DNA from: Chryseobacterium oryctis
Lineage (GTDB): Bacteria; Bacteroidota; Bacteroidia; Flavobacteriales; Weeksellaceae
Length of the DNA: 64,000 nucleotides
Direction: 5' to 3'
Assembly: GCF_025971925.1 (NCBI RefSeq)
Contig: NZ_JAPDHV010000002.1
Coordinates: 616,003 to 680,002, forward strand
Position numbers and translations under genes: made by a program
Notes under the pieces: generated by a model
The model's input: the letters and a program-made list of their open reading frames with translations, nothing else
Database searches by the model: none
Told to the model about the DNA's origin: nothing
In this document: positions 17,420-26,337 of the stretch, piece by piece
How positions within the stretch are numbered: position 1 is the first letter of the stretch
How the letters are laid out: every line of letters begins with the position of its first letter

Positions 17420-18907
17420 TTATTTTGAATGATTCATCATATCGGTATCAATATTTATATTTAATTGAGAAGCTACTTTCATGCCAAGCTCAATATTAGC
17501 CCTGAAAAAATGACATAACTGACGGTTGATAATTTCATTTTTCTTAGGTCCATCAATATCTTTCATGCTTCCAACAATGTTGTCAATCAAGTTCTTTCTG
17601 TCCTCAGTATTCATTGCTTTTGAGAATAATAAACCTGGTTGGGTGTAGTGGTCATCATCATTTTCATTTCTATTGTAATTGGCAACATGCGCACTGTCTA
17701 GCTCACATTCGTAGTTTTTGTATGACGAATCTGGTTTAATATTATCAAAACTATTCGGGAAGTAGTTGGGCTTGTCCTGATAATGGCTTGAATCTGCCAT
17801 GAATCCGTCTCTTTGATAATTATTAACTTCAAAAGGACATCTGTTAACCTCTAATTGATGAGAGTTTACACCAACTCTGTATCTGTGAGCATCTGGATAA
17901 GAGAATAATCGTCCTTGAAGCATTTTATCAGGAGAAAAACTTATTCCGTTAATTAAATTGCTTGGTGAAAAAGTTGATTGTTCTACGTGAGCAAAATAAT
18001 TTATGGGAATTTCATTCAATTCCATTTCTCCAACTTCGATAAGAGGGAAGTCTTCTTGAAACCAGACTTTGGTAACATCAAAAGGATTCCATCTAAAATC
18101 TCTTGCCTGTTCTTCTGTCATTACCTGTATGTACATTGTCCATTTCGGGAAATCTCCATTTTCAATAGCGTTACAAAGGTCTTCCTGAGCGAAATCAGGG
18201 TTTTCGCCCGCCATTTTTATAGCATCGGAATTAGTGAAATTTTTAATTCCTTGTTTTGTTTTAAAATGGAATTTCACCCAAACCCTTTCATTATTATCAT
18301 TAATCATTGAGAAGGTATGAGAACCGAAGCCGTGCATATGTCTGTATCCATAAGGTGTTCCTCTGTCAGACATTAAAATTAAAACCTGATGAAGAGATTC
18401 GGGATTTAAACTCCAGAAGTCCCACATCATGGTCGCGCTCTTTAGATTTGTTTTAGGAACTCTCTTTTGAGTGTGAATAAAATCAGGAAATTTTTTAGCG
18501 TCTTTAATAAAGAAAACCGGAGTGTTGTTTCCTACTAAATCCCAATTTCCATCTTCTGTATAAAATTTTAGAGCAAAACCTCTTGGGTCTCTTGCGGTAT
18601 CTGCGCTACCCTTTTCTCCACCTACAGTAGAAAACCTAGCAAACATTTTGCATGAGTTTCCGACTTTAGAAAATAACTTTGCTTTGGTGTATTTGCTTAT
18701 ATCGTGTGTTACGGTAAATTTTCCATAAGCTCCACTTCCTTTTGCATGAACAATTCTTTCGGGAATTCTTTCTCTCACAAAATGAGCAAGGTTTTCCTGA
18801 AGTATAAAATCCTGCAATAAAACCGGACCTCTAGGTCCAACAGTCTGAGAATCCTGATGCTCGAAATAAGGAGCGCCGCTACTTGATGTCAGTTTTTTAG
18901 AATCCAT
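17420..18907 (-). CDS. katA: Haem catalase, small-subunit clade
   Basis: A 495-residue enzyme that dismutates hydrogen peroxide to water and oxygen. The distal His lies in 'RIVHAKGSGAYG' (residue 54), the distal Asn in 'NNTPVFFIKDA', and the proximal haem-ligand Tyr in 'RLFSYPDAHRYR'. The length is that of a monofunctional clade-3-type catalase without the C-terminal flavodoxin-like domain. It is divergently transcribed from an OxyR-type regulator with 125 bases between starts, which points to peroxide induction. A -33/-7 pair (18963-18966, 18935-18942) with 20-base spacing serves it. Confidence 0.96.
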   Translation of the reverse strand: MDSKKLTSSSGAPYFEHQDSQTVGPRGPVLLQDFILQENLAHFVRERIPERIVHAKGSGAYGKFTVTHDISKYTKAKLFSKVGNSCKMFARFSTVGGEKGSADTARDPRGFALKFYTEDGNWDLVGNNTPVFFIKDAKKFPDFIHTQKRVPKTNLKSATMMWDFWSLNPESLHQVLILMSDRGTPYGYRHMHGFGSHTFSMINDNNERVWVKFHFKTKQGIKNFTNSDAIKMAGENPDFAQEDLCNAIENGDFPKWTMYIQVMTEEQARDFRWNPFDVTKVWFQEDFPLIEVGEMELNEIPINYFAHVEQSTFSPSNLINGISFSPDKMLQGRLFSYPDAHRYRVGVNSHQLEVNRCPFEVNNYQRDGFMADSSHYQDKPNYFPNSFDNIKPDSSYKNYECELDSAHVANYNRNENDDDHYTQPGLLFSKAMNTEDRKNLIDNIVGSMKDIDGPKKNEIINRQLCHFFRANIELGMKVASQLNINIDTDMMNHSK

Positions 18908-18934
18908 TAGCTGTGATTTATGTTAATTTTCTTT

Positions 18935-18942
18935 CAAAGATA
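18935..18942 (-). promoter_or_regulatory. Promoter of catalase (-7 element)
   Basis: The reverse strand reads TATCTTTG, an exact TAnnTTTG match. A TTTG at 18963-18966 stands 20 bases upstream as the -33 element. The start codon is 28 bases downstream. Confidence 0.65.
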
Positions 18943-19004
18943 GCTAATGAATATTCCATTGTCAAATTTATTTGAAATTATAAGTGCTAATAGCAAAAAC
19001 ATTT

Positions 19005-19012
19005 TATCTTTG
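19005..19012 (+). promoter_or_regulatory. Candidate promoter of the OxyR-type gene (-7 element)
   Basis: TATCTTTG matches TAnnTTTG, 20 bases before the ATG at 19033. The 60-odd bases between it and the catalase promoter are where an OxyR operator would be expected; I could not define one with confidence. Confidence 0.55.
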
Positions 19013-19032
19013 TAATAGATAATATTAATCAA

Positions 19033-19983
19033 ATGAACATTCAGCAGTTGGAATATCTTATCGCTGTAGATAAGTATAAACATTTTGGAAAAGCAGCTCA
19101 GGCTTGCTTCATTACGCAGCCTACTCTTAGCGCAATGATACAGAAATTTGAAGATGAACTGGATGTAAAGGTTTTTGATAGAACCACACACCCGATTCGT
19201 ACTACAGATGTGGGGCTTCAGATTATTGATCAGGCTAAGCTAATTATAGAATCTGTCAATGAGTTGAAAAATAAAGCCAACCTGTTGAATAATATTTTGG
19301 GAGGAACTATAAATTTAGGAATTATTCCTACCGTGTCTTCATTTATTTTGCCTACTGAAATTTTTAAGTTTTTGGAGGAAAACCCGAAAATACAGATGAA
19401 TGTAAAAGAAATGACAACCGATAATATTATCAAGGCGTTAAAAGCGGGAGAGCTGGATGCTGGTATTATTTCTACTCCTTATGATACAGCGGGTGAGTTT
19501 TACCAAGACTTTTTATTTAATGAAGAGTTGATGATTTATAGTTCGGATACAGAGGCTAATAAAAAGAACTCTTATGTTGTTCCTGAAGAGCTAAATGTAG
19601 ATAAAGTTTGGCTGCTTGAGGAAGGTAACTGTTTAAGAAACCAATTTGAAAACATTTGTCATTTGAAGGAAAATACTTTGAAACCCAAAAACTTAGATTT
19701 TCTTGCATCTAATATTCAGACGTTGGTACATATGGTTGATAAGGTCGGAGGAATTAGTATTTTGCCTGAGTTGGCATTGAGTCAGCTTTCTGATGAGCAA
19801 AAGAAAAATGTTTTCAGATTTAAAAAACCTTTCCCATATAGAGAGATAAGTATTATCTATTATAAGCCGACATTTAAGCAAAAAATTATTGATGAATTAT
19901 CTCATTCTATAAGAACTTCATTAGAACAAAGGCTTAATTATCATGAAAATCCAAAGGAATTCGTAAGCATAAAGCCACAATAA
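19033..19983 (+). CDS. oxyR: LysR-family regulator, OxyR type
   Basis: A 316-residue LysR protein. The N-terminal winged HTH (residues 1-60: 'MNIQQLEYLIAVDKYKHFG', 'CFITQPTLSAMIQKFEDELDVKVFDR') is complete and is followed by the LysR effector domain. A candidate peroxide-sensing cysteine pair is visible: Cys in 'EEGNCLRNQFENICHLK' (the first at about 199, the second 8 residues later), in the same region as E. coli OxyR Cys199-Cys208. Divergent position next to catalase supports the assignment. It would activate katA under peroxide and probably regulate itself. Confidence 0.9.
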   Translation: MNIQQLEYLIAVDKYKHFGKAAQACFITQPTLSAMIQKFEDELDVKVFDRTTHPIRTTDVGLQIIDQAKLIIESVNELKNKANLLNNILGGTINLGIIPTVSSFILPTEIFKFLEENPKIQMNVKEMTTDNIIKALKAGELDAGIISTPYDTAGEFYQDFLFNEELMIYSSDTEANKKNSYVVPEELNVDKVWLLEEGNCLRNQFENICHLKENTLKPKNLDFLASNIQTLVHMVDKVGGISILPELALSQLSDEQKKNVFRFKKPFPYREISIIYYKPTFKQKIIDELSHSIRTSLEQRLNYHENPKEFVSIKPQ

Positions 19984-20048
19984 TTTATATATACTAAAGG
20001 AGATATAAACCATTCGTTTAAAGAAATTTATAATTTGTAAATAAAAAT

Positions 20049-20079
20049 TTTGAGTATTAAAAAATAGTACTTAAATTTG
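20049..20079 (+). promoter_or_regulatory. metK promoter (-33 and -7 elements)
   Basis: TTTG at 20049-20052 and TAAATTTG at 20072-20079, with 19 bases between, match the Bacteroidota promoter pattern. The riboswitch below begins about 10 bases downstream, as expected for a transcribed leader. Confidence 0.7.
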
Positions 20080-20090
20080 CCAACGTTTAC

Positions 20091-20146
20091 GAACGAGGAA
20101 AAATTTGACCTGATTGCAACCTCTATAAAAAAATGCTAAAACAGTA
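20091..20146 (+). promoter_or_regulatory. Probable SAM-II riboswitch upstream of metK
   Basis: The leader has the SAM-II layout: a short P1 stem GAGG (20095-20098) / CCTC (20120-20123), a loop reading TTTGACCTGATTGCAA immediately before the 3' side of P1, then an A-rich joiner, ATGCTAAAA, and CAG (20142-20144), which can pair with CTG (20110-20112) in the loop to form the pseudoknot. From memory, the described SAM-II aptamers carry the same UUGCAA-before-P1 and GCUAAA blocks. Placement before S-adenosylmethionine synthetase is functionally consistent. The rest of the leader (20147-20221) shows no clear terminator, so control may be translational. Confidence 0.8.
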
Positions 20147-20221
20147 TTTCTTTTTAGGCTTCATGGCAATTTATTCTTAATTTTCTTCGTATATTTTTAA
20201 TCTAAAAAAACAAAGAATAAT

Positions 20222-21502
20222 ATGTCTTATTTATTTACGTCTGAATCTGTTTCAGAAGGACATCCGGATAAAATTGCCGATCAAATTTCTGATGCGCTAA
20301 TCGATCATTTCTTAGCTTACGATAAAACTTCAAAAGTTGCTTGTGAAACACTTGTTACTACAGGTCAGGTTGTTTTGGCAGGTGAGGTGAAATCAGATGC
20401 TTATCTTGATGTACAGACTATTGCCAGAGAAGTTATTAACGGAATAGGATATACAAAAGGAGAGTATATGTTCAATGGTGATTCTTGTGGAGTTATCTCT
20501 GCAATTCATGAGCAGTCTCCGGATATTAATCAAGGAGTTGATAGAGCAGTTGTTGATGAGTCTTTTGAGGCTAAGGCAAATGCTCAGGGAGCAGGAGATC
20601 AAGGTATGATGTTTGGGTATGCTACCAATGAGACGGCTAATTATATGCCTCTTGCATTGGATTTGGCACATACAATTCTTAGAGAACTTTCTGCAATCAG
20701 AAGAGAAAACTCTGAAATCAAATATCTTCGTCCAGATGCAAAAAGTCAGGTTACAATTGAATATTCTGATGATCACAAGCCTGTAAGAATTGATTCTATT
20801 GTAGTTTCTACACAGCATGATGATTTCGGAAGCGAAGAAGAGATGTTGAATAAGATTCGTGAAGACATAAAAAATATTTTGATTCCTAGAGTTGTGGCTC
20901 AGCAAACTGAAGAAATCAAGGCGTTGTTTAATGAGCAAATCAAATATCACATCAACCCAACAGGTAAATTTGTGATTGGTGGACCTCACGGAGATACAGG
21001 TCTTACAGGAAGAAAAATCATTGTAGATACTTACGGAGGAAAAGGAGCTCACGGAGGTGGTGCTTTCTCAGGAAAAGATCCTTCAAAAGTAGACAGAAGT
21101 GCAGCTTATGCGACAAGGCATATCGCTAAAAATTTAGTTGCAGCAGGTATTGCAGATGAAGTTTTGGTACAGGTTTCTTATGCAATTGGTGTTGCTGAAC
21201 CTTGTGGTTTATATATTAATACATACGGAACTGCAAAAGTTGATCTTAATGATGGTGAAATTGCTAGAAAAGTTTCTACAATTTTTGATTTAAGACCTTA
21301 TGCAATTGAACAGAATCTGAAATTAAGAAATCCTATTTATCAGGAAACAGCTTCTTACGGACATATGGGTAAAGAGCATTATGTAGCAGATAAAACGTTT
21401 AATAAAGGACAGAAAAATGAAATTACCTTGAAAGATCTTGAATTTTTCACATGGGAGAAGTTGGATAAAGTAGATGAAATTAAAGCTGCTTTTGGAATTT
21501 AA
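20222..21502 (+). CDS. metK: S-adenosylmethionine synthetase
   Basis: A 426-residue cytoplasmic enzyme making S-adenosylmethionine from methionine and ATP. Diagnostic motifs are '[16 protein letters not shown]' at the N-terminus, the ATP-binding '[15 protein letters not shown]' (MAT signature 1), and '[19 protein letters not shown]' (signature 2). The length is slightly above the usual approximately 385-400 because of extra loops. It is transcribed alone behind a SAM-II-like leader and ends with a UUCG terminator. Confidence 0.98.
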   Translation: MSYLFTSESVSEGHPDKIADQISDALIDHFLAYDKTSKVACETLVTTGQVVLAGEVKSDAYLDVQTIAREVINGIGYTKGEYMFNGDSCGVISAIHEQSPDINQGVDRAVVDESFEAKANAQGAGDQGMMFGYATNETANYMPLALDLAHTILRELSAIRRENSEIKYLRPDAKSQVTIEYSDDHKPVRIDSIVVSTQHDDFGSEEEMLNKIREDIKNILIPRVVAQQTEEIKALFNEQIKYHINPTGKFVIGGPHGDTGLTGRKIIVDTYGGKGAHGGGAFSGKDPSKVDRSAAYATRHIAKNLVAAGIADEVLVQVSYAIGVAEPCGLYINTYGTAKVDLNDGEIARKVSTIFDLRPYAIEQNLKLRNPIYQETASYGHMGKEHYVADKTFNKGQKNEITLKDLEFFTWEKLDKVDEIKAAFGI

Positions 21503-21527
21503 TTTCTGTTTTTAAATAATAATATTC

Positions 21528-21560
21528 ACTGCTTTATCTTCGGATAAGGCAGTTTTTTTT
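21528..21560 (+). terminator. metK terminator, UUCG loop
   Basis: An 11-bp stem ACTGCTTTATC / GATAAGGCAGT (one G-T pair) around TTCG, followed by eight T. It lies 26 bases after the metK stop. Confidence 0.92.
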
Positions 21561-21585
21561 AATTTTACACTCAAATATTATAAAG

Positions 21586-22077
21586 ATGATGAATGCCAGA
21601 TTCGTAATGATGCTCTTTTCCTTGTTTTTCCTTGGTACATTTGCAAAAGCTCAATATACGATGCATAAAATGGTAACAGTAGGATATACTTATCAAAATC
21701 AAAGTTTTGGTGAAGTGGGAGGGAAGTTGCTATTCTTGAAAAATGACGATGTGATTTACAGATTGGGAGGCTCAGCTTTAATGGGGGCTACTCATTCTAA
21801 ATTTGCAATTATGCCCAAACTTCAGGCAGATGTTTTATTGAATTTCCAAAAGGATGTAGATTTTTACCATTCATATTATTTTCTGGCAGGTGCAGAAGGA
21901 ACGAATAAATATGTTGCTCCCAAAATTGGTATTTCATTATTTGGAATATTAGATCTTACAGGAGGGTATGCCTTTCCAATTGGGAATTCGGGATTGAATG
22001 GTAAAGAAATGAAAGGTGTAAATGTTAATTTCACATTGAATATCCCAACTGTCTTTATTCACGATATGTTTAAGTGA
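21586..22077 (+). CDS. Hypothetical secreted protein, possible small outer-membrane barrel
   Basis: A 163-residue protein with a clear signal peptide ('FVMMLFSLFFLGTFAKA'). The mature part alternates polar and hydrophobic residues in short strands ('MVTVGYTYQNQSFGEVGGKLLFL', 'VAPKIGISLFGILDLTGGYAFPI', 'VNVNFTLNIPTVF'), compatible with an 8-stranded outer-membrane barrel. No known family is recognised. It is separated from metK by a terminator and from the sigma factor gene by 195 bases. Confidence 0.65.
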   Translation: MMNARFVMMLFSLFFLGTFAKAQYTMHKMVTVGYTYQNQSFGEVGGKLLFLKNDDVIYRLGGSALMGATHSKFAIMPKLQADVLLNFQKDVDFYHSYYFLAGAEGTNKYVAPKIGISLFGILDLTGGYAFPIGNSGLNGKEMKGVNVNFTLNIPTVFIHDMFK

Positions 22078-22272
22078 TTTTTGTTATTATTTTTCACAAA
22101 AAGTTAATAATAAGTTAACAGTTATTAAAAAATTATTATATTTACAACATATAAAAATTGTACTGCCTATTGATCTGACTTTACTCTAAAGAATTGTTTT
22201 GTATTTACAATTAATACCAGATGAAATACCTGGAAGATAAGTTGTCTACAAATATATTATTGAGAAGAAGTT

Positions 22273-22863
22273 ATGAAATCAAAATCGGATAGTTTACTAA
22301 TTTCCCTTTATCAAAAAGGAGACGAAGAGGCGTTGTCTACTCTTATTCATCGTCACCAGAAAGAATTGTTTACATTCATTTTTTACAAAATTAATGATGA
22401 AGATTTAGCTAATGATGTTTTTCAGGATACTTTCATGAAAATCATTGTAATGTTAAAAGAAGGAAGATACAATGAAGAAGGAAAATTCATTCTTTGGGCA
22501 AAAAGAATAGCTCATAATCTTATTATTGATCATTTCAGACTGAAAGCTAAGAATATCAAAGTTTCTGAAACTACTTTTGATACCGATGATTATTCTATTT
22601 TTGATTTAATTCGGGAACCATCGGAAAACATAGAAGAACAGTTGGTTACCAATCAAATTCAGGAAGACTTATTGAGGATGCTGCAATTTCTACCTCAAAA
22701 CCAACAAGAGGTTATTAAATTGAGGTTTTTTGATGGTTTAAGCTTCAAAGAAATAGCGGATCATACTGATATGAGCATTAATACCACTTTGGGAAGGGTA
22801 AGATATGCTTTAATAAACCTGAGAAAAATCATGGATGAAAATCACATTGTGTTGACAAGATAA
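22273..22863 (+). CDS. ECF-type RNA polymerase sigma factor
   Basis: A 196-residue sigma-70 family protein with region 2 at about 25-95 ('HRHQKELFTFIFYKINDEDLANDVFQDTFMKI', then 'FILWAKRIAHNLIIDHFR') and region 4 at about 135-190 ('LRFFDGLSFKEIADHTDMSINTTLGRVRYAL'). Regions 1 and 3 are absent, as expected for the ECF group. No adjacent FecR-type anti-sigma gene is present; instead a 44-codon gene follows. The regulon is unknown. Confidence 0.93.
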   Translation: MKSKSDSLLISLYQKGDEEALSTLIHRHQKELFTFIFYKINDEDLANDVFQDTFMKIIVMLKEGRYNEEGKFILWAKRIAHNLIIDHFRLKAKNIKVSETTFDTDDYSIFDLIREPSENIEEQLVTNQIQEDLLRMLQFLPQNQQEVIKLRFFDGLSFKEIADHTDMSINTTLGRVRYALINLRKIMDENHIVLTR

Positions 22864-22910
22864 ATAATATTTTTCGGATTTTTTCGTTTAAGGAAAAACA
22901 TTTTTCGCCT

Positions 22911-23045
22911 ATGAAAAAAAATGACTCCTTAAAAGTGAAAGCTTTGCAACCAAAGAAACAAACTATTGATTTTTTACTAAATTTTTCTAAAAGTATAGAA
23001 ATAGTAAAAACGAAGAATGCAAAAATCCGAATTTCCAAAAATTAA
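22911..23045 (+). CDS. Small hypothetical protein following the sigma factor
   Basis: A 44-codon frame (starts MKKNDSLKVK, ends RISKN) that is strongly basic: 13 of 44 residues are Lys or Arg. It lies 47 bases after the sigma factor stop and 20 bases before the HAD gene. It could be a small sigma-associated protein, but no function is recognised and it could be spurious. Support comes from its position and sensible composition only. Confidence 0.45.
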   Translation: MKKNDSLKVKALQPKKQTIDFLLNFSKSIEIVKTKNAKIRISKN

Positions 23046-23051
23046 AATTAC

Positions 23052-23059
23052 TAATTTTG
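23052..23059 (+). promoter_or_regulatory. Candidate -7 promoter element for the HAD phosphatase gene
   Basis: TAATTTTG matches TAnnTTTG and ends 6 bases before the ATG at 23066, predicting a leaderless or near-leaderless transcript. Confidence 0.5.
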
Positions 23060-23065
23060 TGCTGT

Positions 23066-23761
23066 ATGAAAATTCAGCACATTTTTTTTGATCTAGATAA
23101 TACACTTTGGGATCATCGTAAGAATGCCTACCTTACCATTAAAAATCTTTTCGAAAAACAGGAAATTGCATTAAAATATAATATTGATTTTGAAGAGTTT
23201 CATTCTGTTTATCATGATATAAATGAGGAACTTTGGGAGAAAATCCGAGATGGCATTATTGATAAAGAATATTTAAGAAAGCATCGTTTTTATGATACAT
23301 TCAGACGTTTTGGTGTGGATGATCCTGAACTGTCAATGTATTTTGAGGAACATTTTTTAGATAAAATTCTTAACCATAATGAGTTGGTAGAAGGAGCCGA
23401 ATATATTTTAGAATATCTGAAATCTAAAAACTATACACTTCACATCATTTCAAACGGATTTCAGGAGGTTACCGAAAGAAAGTGCATTTTATCGGGAATT
23501 GATAGGTATTTCCAAACCATCACAAGTGCAGATTCTGTAGGAATAAGAAAACCTAATCCTAAAATTTTTGAATATTCATTAGGGCTTTCTGATGCAAAGA
23601 AAGAAAACAGTATTCTTATTGGTGATGACTGGATTGCAGATGTTGTCGGAGCTCAAAATTTCGGAATGGATGTAATTTTCTTTGATGCTTTGAATGAGAA
23701 TAGACAACAAAATGGCTTGAAGTCGGTAAAACATCTTTTGCAGATTAAAGATTTTTTATAA
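23066..23761 (+). CDS. HAD-superfamily nucleotidase, YjjG-like
   Basis: A 231-residue cytoplasmic HAD phosphatase. Motif I is 'FFDLDNTLWDH' (DxDxT nucleophile), motif II 'LHIISNG', motif III Lys in 'IRKPNPKIF' and motif IV 'LIGDDWIADVVGAQNFGM'. The alpha-helical cap between motifs I and II and the overall length match the YjjG-type pyrimidine nucleotidase branch, which removes phosphate from non-canonical nucleotides. The ATG at 23066 is preferred over the TTG at 23057, which lies inside the -7 element. Confidence 0.88.
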   Translation: MKIQHIFFDLDNTLWDHRKNAYLTIKNLFEKQEIALKYNIDFEEFHSVYHDINEELWEKIRDGIIDKEYLRKHRFYDTFRRFGVDDPELSMYFEEHFLDKILNHNELVEGAEYILEYLKSKNYTLHIISNGFQEVTERKCILSGIDRYFQTITSADSVGIRKPNPKIFEYSLGLSDAKKENSILIGDDWIADVVGAQNFGMDVIFFDALNENRQQNGLKSVKHLLQIKDFL

Positions 23762-23846
23762 AAACAGAGTTGGGATTTTTATTCCTAAATCTTTCCCAAT
23801 TTGTAATAGAAATTTGTACAATAATAAAAATCTAAAATTTAATATT

Positions 23847-24296
23847 ATGAAAAATTTCGAAAAAATTCCAACTGTTTTTACTGTACTATTTCTTTTTGTG
23901 ACAGGTTTTGTTTTCGCACAGGATAAAGCGATTTCTTATAATCAGTTACCTCAATCTGCAAAAACATTTCTTGGAAGCAACTTCAAGGGAGCAAAGCCAT
24001 CGTATATTATTGAAGATAGAGAAATTTATGGTATTGATGAGTATAAAGTACAATTATCTAACGGAATGAAAGTTGAGTTTGATAGCAAAGGAAATTGGAA
24101 AAAGGTTGATGGGCACAATCAAAAAATACCATATGTCTTTATTCCTACTTCTATAAAGAATTATTCTACGAAGAGTTTTCCGAATACTTTTATCAAAAAA
24201 ATTGAAAAAAAGAGATGGTCTTATGAGATTGAACTTTCCAATGGTATAGATTTGGAATTCGATAGAAAAGGAAATTTCACCAAAATTGACGATTAA
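23847..24296 (+). CDS. PepSY-like domain protein, secreted
   Basis: A 149-residue periplasmic protein with signal peptide ('VFTVLFLFVTGFVFAQ'). The mature part contains two similar halves, each ending in a '(V/I)xLSNGxxxEFDxKGNxxKxD' unit (about residues 73-91 and 128-146). This is the pattern of the BLIP-like PepSY-like family common in Bacteroidota. Such genes often adjoin two-component systems, and here an OmpR-type regulator and kinase follow. It may be a sensor partner or a regulated target; this is inference. Confidence 0.82.
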   Translation: MKNFEKIPTVFTVLFLFVTGFVFAQDKAISYNQLPQSAKTFLGSNFKGAKPSYIIEDREIYGIDEYKVQLSNGMKVEFDSKGNWKKVDGHNQKIPYVFIPTSIKNYSTKSFPNTFIKKIEKKRWSYEIELSNGIDLEFDRKGNFTKIDD

Positions 24297-24320
24297 TTTT
24301 AATCAGTAATATAAAATTAT

Positions 24321-24356
24321 CAAATATCCTCTCCTCTCAATTGAGAGGGTATTTTT
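24321..24356 (+). terminator. Terminator after the PepSY-like gene
   Basis: CCTCTCAATTGAGAGG (24333-24348) is self-complementary and is followed by GTATTTTTG. It falls inside the upstream extension of the next reading frame, which supports the later start at 24392 for the response regulator. Confidence 0.65.
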
Positions 24357-24391
24357 GTATAGTTTTTTTAGTAACTAAATTGAATCTCAGT

Positions 24392-25063
24392 ATGAAAATT
24401 CTTATTGTTGAGGATGAGCCGGAAATTAGAGAGGTAGTAAAGCATTTTCTCGAAGAAGAACATTTTATTGTAGAATATGCTGAGGATTATCAATCAGGAT
24501 TAGATAAGGTTATATCTTATGATTATGACTGTATTTTACTCGATGTAATGCTTCCTGATGGCAATGGGATTGATTTGCTCCGCGAGATTAAAAATATGCA
24601 AAAAAAAGATCCTGTAATTATTTTATCTGCTAAGGATTCTGTAGATGATAAAGTAAATGGCTTGGAAATAGGTGCAGATGATTATTTGGCAAAACCTTTT
24701 CATCTTGCTGAGCTTATGGCAAGAATAAAATCTGTTCTGAGAAGAAAAAACCAAGACGGGGAAAATATTTTAAAATACAAGAATATAAGCATTGATCCTG
24801 AAGCCAGAATAGTACAAATAAATAATAAGGAGATTAGTCTTAACAGAAAAGAATATGATTTACTTTATTATTTTATGATAAACCCAGGCAAAACACTTCA
24901 GAAAACAATGTTGGCAGAAGCTATTTGGGGAGATTACATCGATCAGGCAGATAGTTTAGATTTTATATATTCTCAAATAAAGAATTTGCGAAAAAAACTT
25001 AAAACCCACTCTTCGGAAGCTGATTTTCATGCTGTGTATGGTATTGGATATAAATTTATTTAA
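24392..25063 (+). CDS. Response regulator, OmpR/PhoB family
   Basis: A 223-residue DNA-binding response regulator. The receiver domain has the acidic pair at residues 7-9 ('VEDEPE'), the phospho-acceptor Asp51 in 'CILLDVMLPDGNGI', Ser79 and Lys101 in 'LAKPF'. The C-terminal winged helix spans about 130-223 ('LNRKEYDLLYYFMINPGKTLQKTMLAEAIWG', ending 'AVYGIGYKFI'). The stop codon overlaps the kinase start by one base (TAATG), giving translational coupling. The start at 24392 matches the usual beta1 strand; 17 residues of upstream open frame cross a terminator and are excluded. Confidence 0.95.
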   Translation: MKILIVEDEPEIREVVKHFLEEEHFIVEYAEDYQSGLDKVISYDYDCILLDVMLPDGNGIDLLREIKNMQKKDPVIILSAKDSVDDKVNGLEIGADDYLAKPFHLAELMARIKSVLRRKNQDGENILKYKNISIDPEARIVQINNKEISLNRKEYDLLYYFMINPGKTLQKTMLAEAIWGDYIDQADSLDFIYSQIKNLRKKLKTHSSEADFHAVYGIGYKFI

Positions 25064-26337
25064 TGAAAATTTCGTTAAAATATTATACAACTAAATATCT
25101 TATAGGTATTTTACTCCTGATTATTGCGATTTGGGCGGCTTTATTTTATGCTTATATTTTGGATGAGGTATATGATAACGTAGATGATGGGCTTAAGGAT
25201 AGAAAAATTCAAATTATTAAAGCAATTTATTTAGATAAAAATCTTTTAAATAGTAAAGAATTTGGATTTAATGAGTTTAAAATTACTCCCATCTCACCAG
25301 AAGAATACAAAGATAAAAACAGATTGTACAATAAGATGTTTTACATGGAATATGACGATAAAGAACAGCCTTATCGTGTTTTGGAGACAGATTTTGTAGA
25401 TCAATTCGGGAAGTATCAAAAACTAGAAATTCGGACTTCTACCGTAGAACAAGATGAGTTGATTTATGATTTTACAACAGCTCTTATTGTATTATATGTT
25501 TTATTGGTAATTAGTATTATCGGGATGAACGGATTTTTATTGAATAAAGCCATGCGTCCTTTTTACTCAATTTTAGATAAACTTAAAAAATATCAATTCG
25601 GAATTTCTACTGTCACAGAGACTCCGAATTATTCGATAAAAGAATTTGAAGAGCTTGACACAGAAGTGAATGAAATGATAGAACGAAATGAGCAGGTTTT
25701 TTATCAACAAAAACAATTTATAGAAAATGCATCGCATGAACTTCAAACTCCTTTGGCAATCGTAAGCAATAAGATAGACTTAATGATTCAAAATGAAGAG
25801 CTCGATGAGAAAAATCTTCGATTTTTAAGTGATATCAAAAACGATCTTGGGAGAATGACAGGTTTTAATAAATCATTATTAATGCTTTCCAAGATCGAGA
25901 ATAACCAGTTTAATAAAAATATACTTGTTGATTTTAATATCTTAATTAAAGATTTAGTTGAGAGCTATGAAGATTTTATTGAGTTTAAGAAAACTCAGGT
26001 TAATATTTTTGAAAAGGAAAATTTTGTAGCAGATTTTGACCCCGATCTTGCAAGGATCTTACTTTCTAATCTTCTTAAAAATGCTATAAAATATAATGAT
26101 GACCAAAAGCTGGTGCATATTCTTATAGAAAAAAATAGAATTATTTTTCAAAATACCGGAGCTAAACACTCTTTAGATCAATCTAAAGTTTTTAATAGAT
26201 TTTATAAGCAAGATACGGATCATAGTTCTACCGGTTTAGGACTTTCTATCAATAAGACTATAATAAAACAATATCCCGATTGGGATATTGCTTATAGATT
26301 TGATGAAGGGATGCATTGCTTTATCATTACAAAATGA
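25063..26337 (+). CDS. Sensor histidine kinase, cognate to the upstream regulator
   Basis: A 424-residue inner-membrane kinase. Membrane helices lie at about 12-31 and 136-157, bracketing a periplasmic sensor of about 100 residues without a recognised fold. A HAMP-like linker follows. The H-box is 'ENASHELQTPLAIV' with His225. The N-box reads 'LLSNLLKNAIKYND', and the G-box 'TGLGLSINKTII' is present, so the kinase looks active. The signal is unknown; the PepSY-like protein encoded upstream is a candidate accessory. Confidence 0.94.
   Translation: MKISLKYYTTKYLIGILLLIIAIWAALFYAYILDEVYDNVDDGLKDRKIQIIKAIYLDKNLLNSKEFGFNEFKITPISPEEYKDKNRLYNKMFYMEYDDKEQPYRVLETDFVDQFGKYQKLEIRTSTVEQDELIYDFTTALIVLYVLLVISIIGMNGFLLNKAMRPFYSILDKLKKYQFGISTVTETPNYSIKEFEELDTEVNEMIERNEQVFYQQKQFIENASHELQTPLAIVSNKIDLMIQNEELDEKNLRFLSDIKNDLGRMTGFNKSLLMLSKIENNQFNKNILVDFNILIKDLVESYEDFIEFKKTQVNIFEKENFVADFDPDLARILLSNLLKNAIKYNDDQKLVHILIEKNRIIFQNTGAKHSLDQSKVFNRFYKQDTDHSSTGLGLSINKTIIKQYPDWDIAYRFDEGMHCFIITK

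Noticed and set aside
20393..21052. A 219-codon open frame on the minus strand
   Set aside because: It lies wholly inside metK on the opposite strand; its product has no family-like features, and metK coding signals explain the region.
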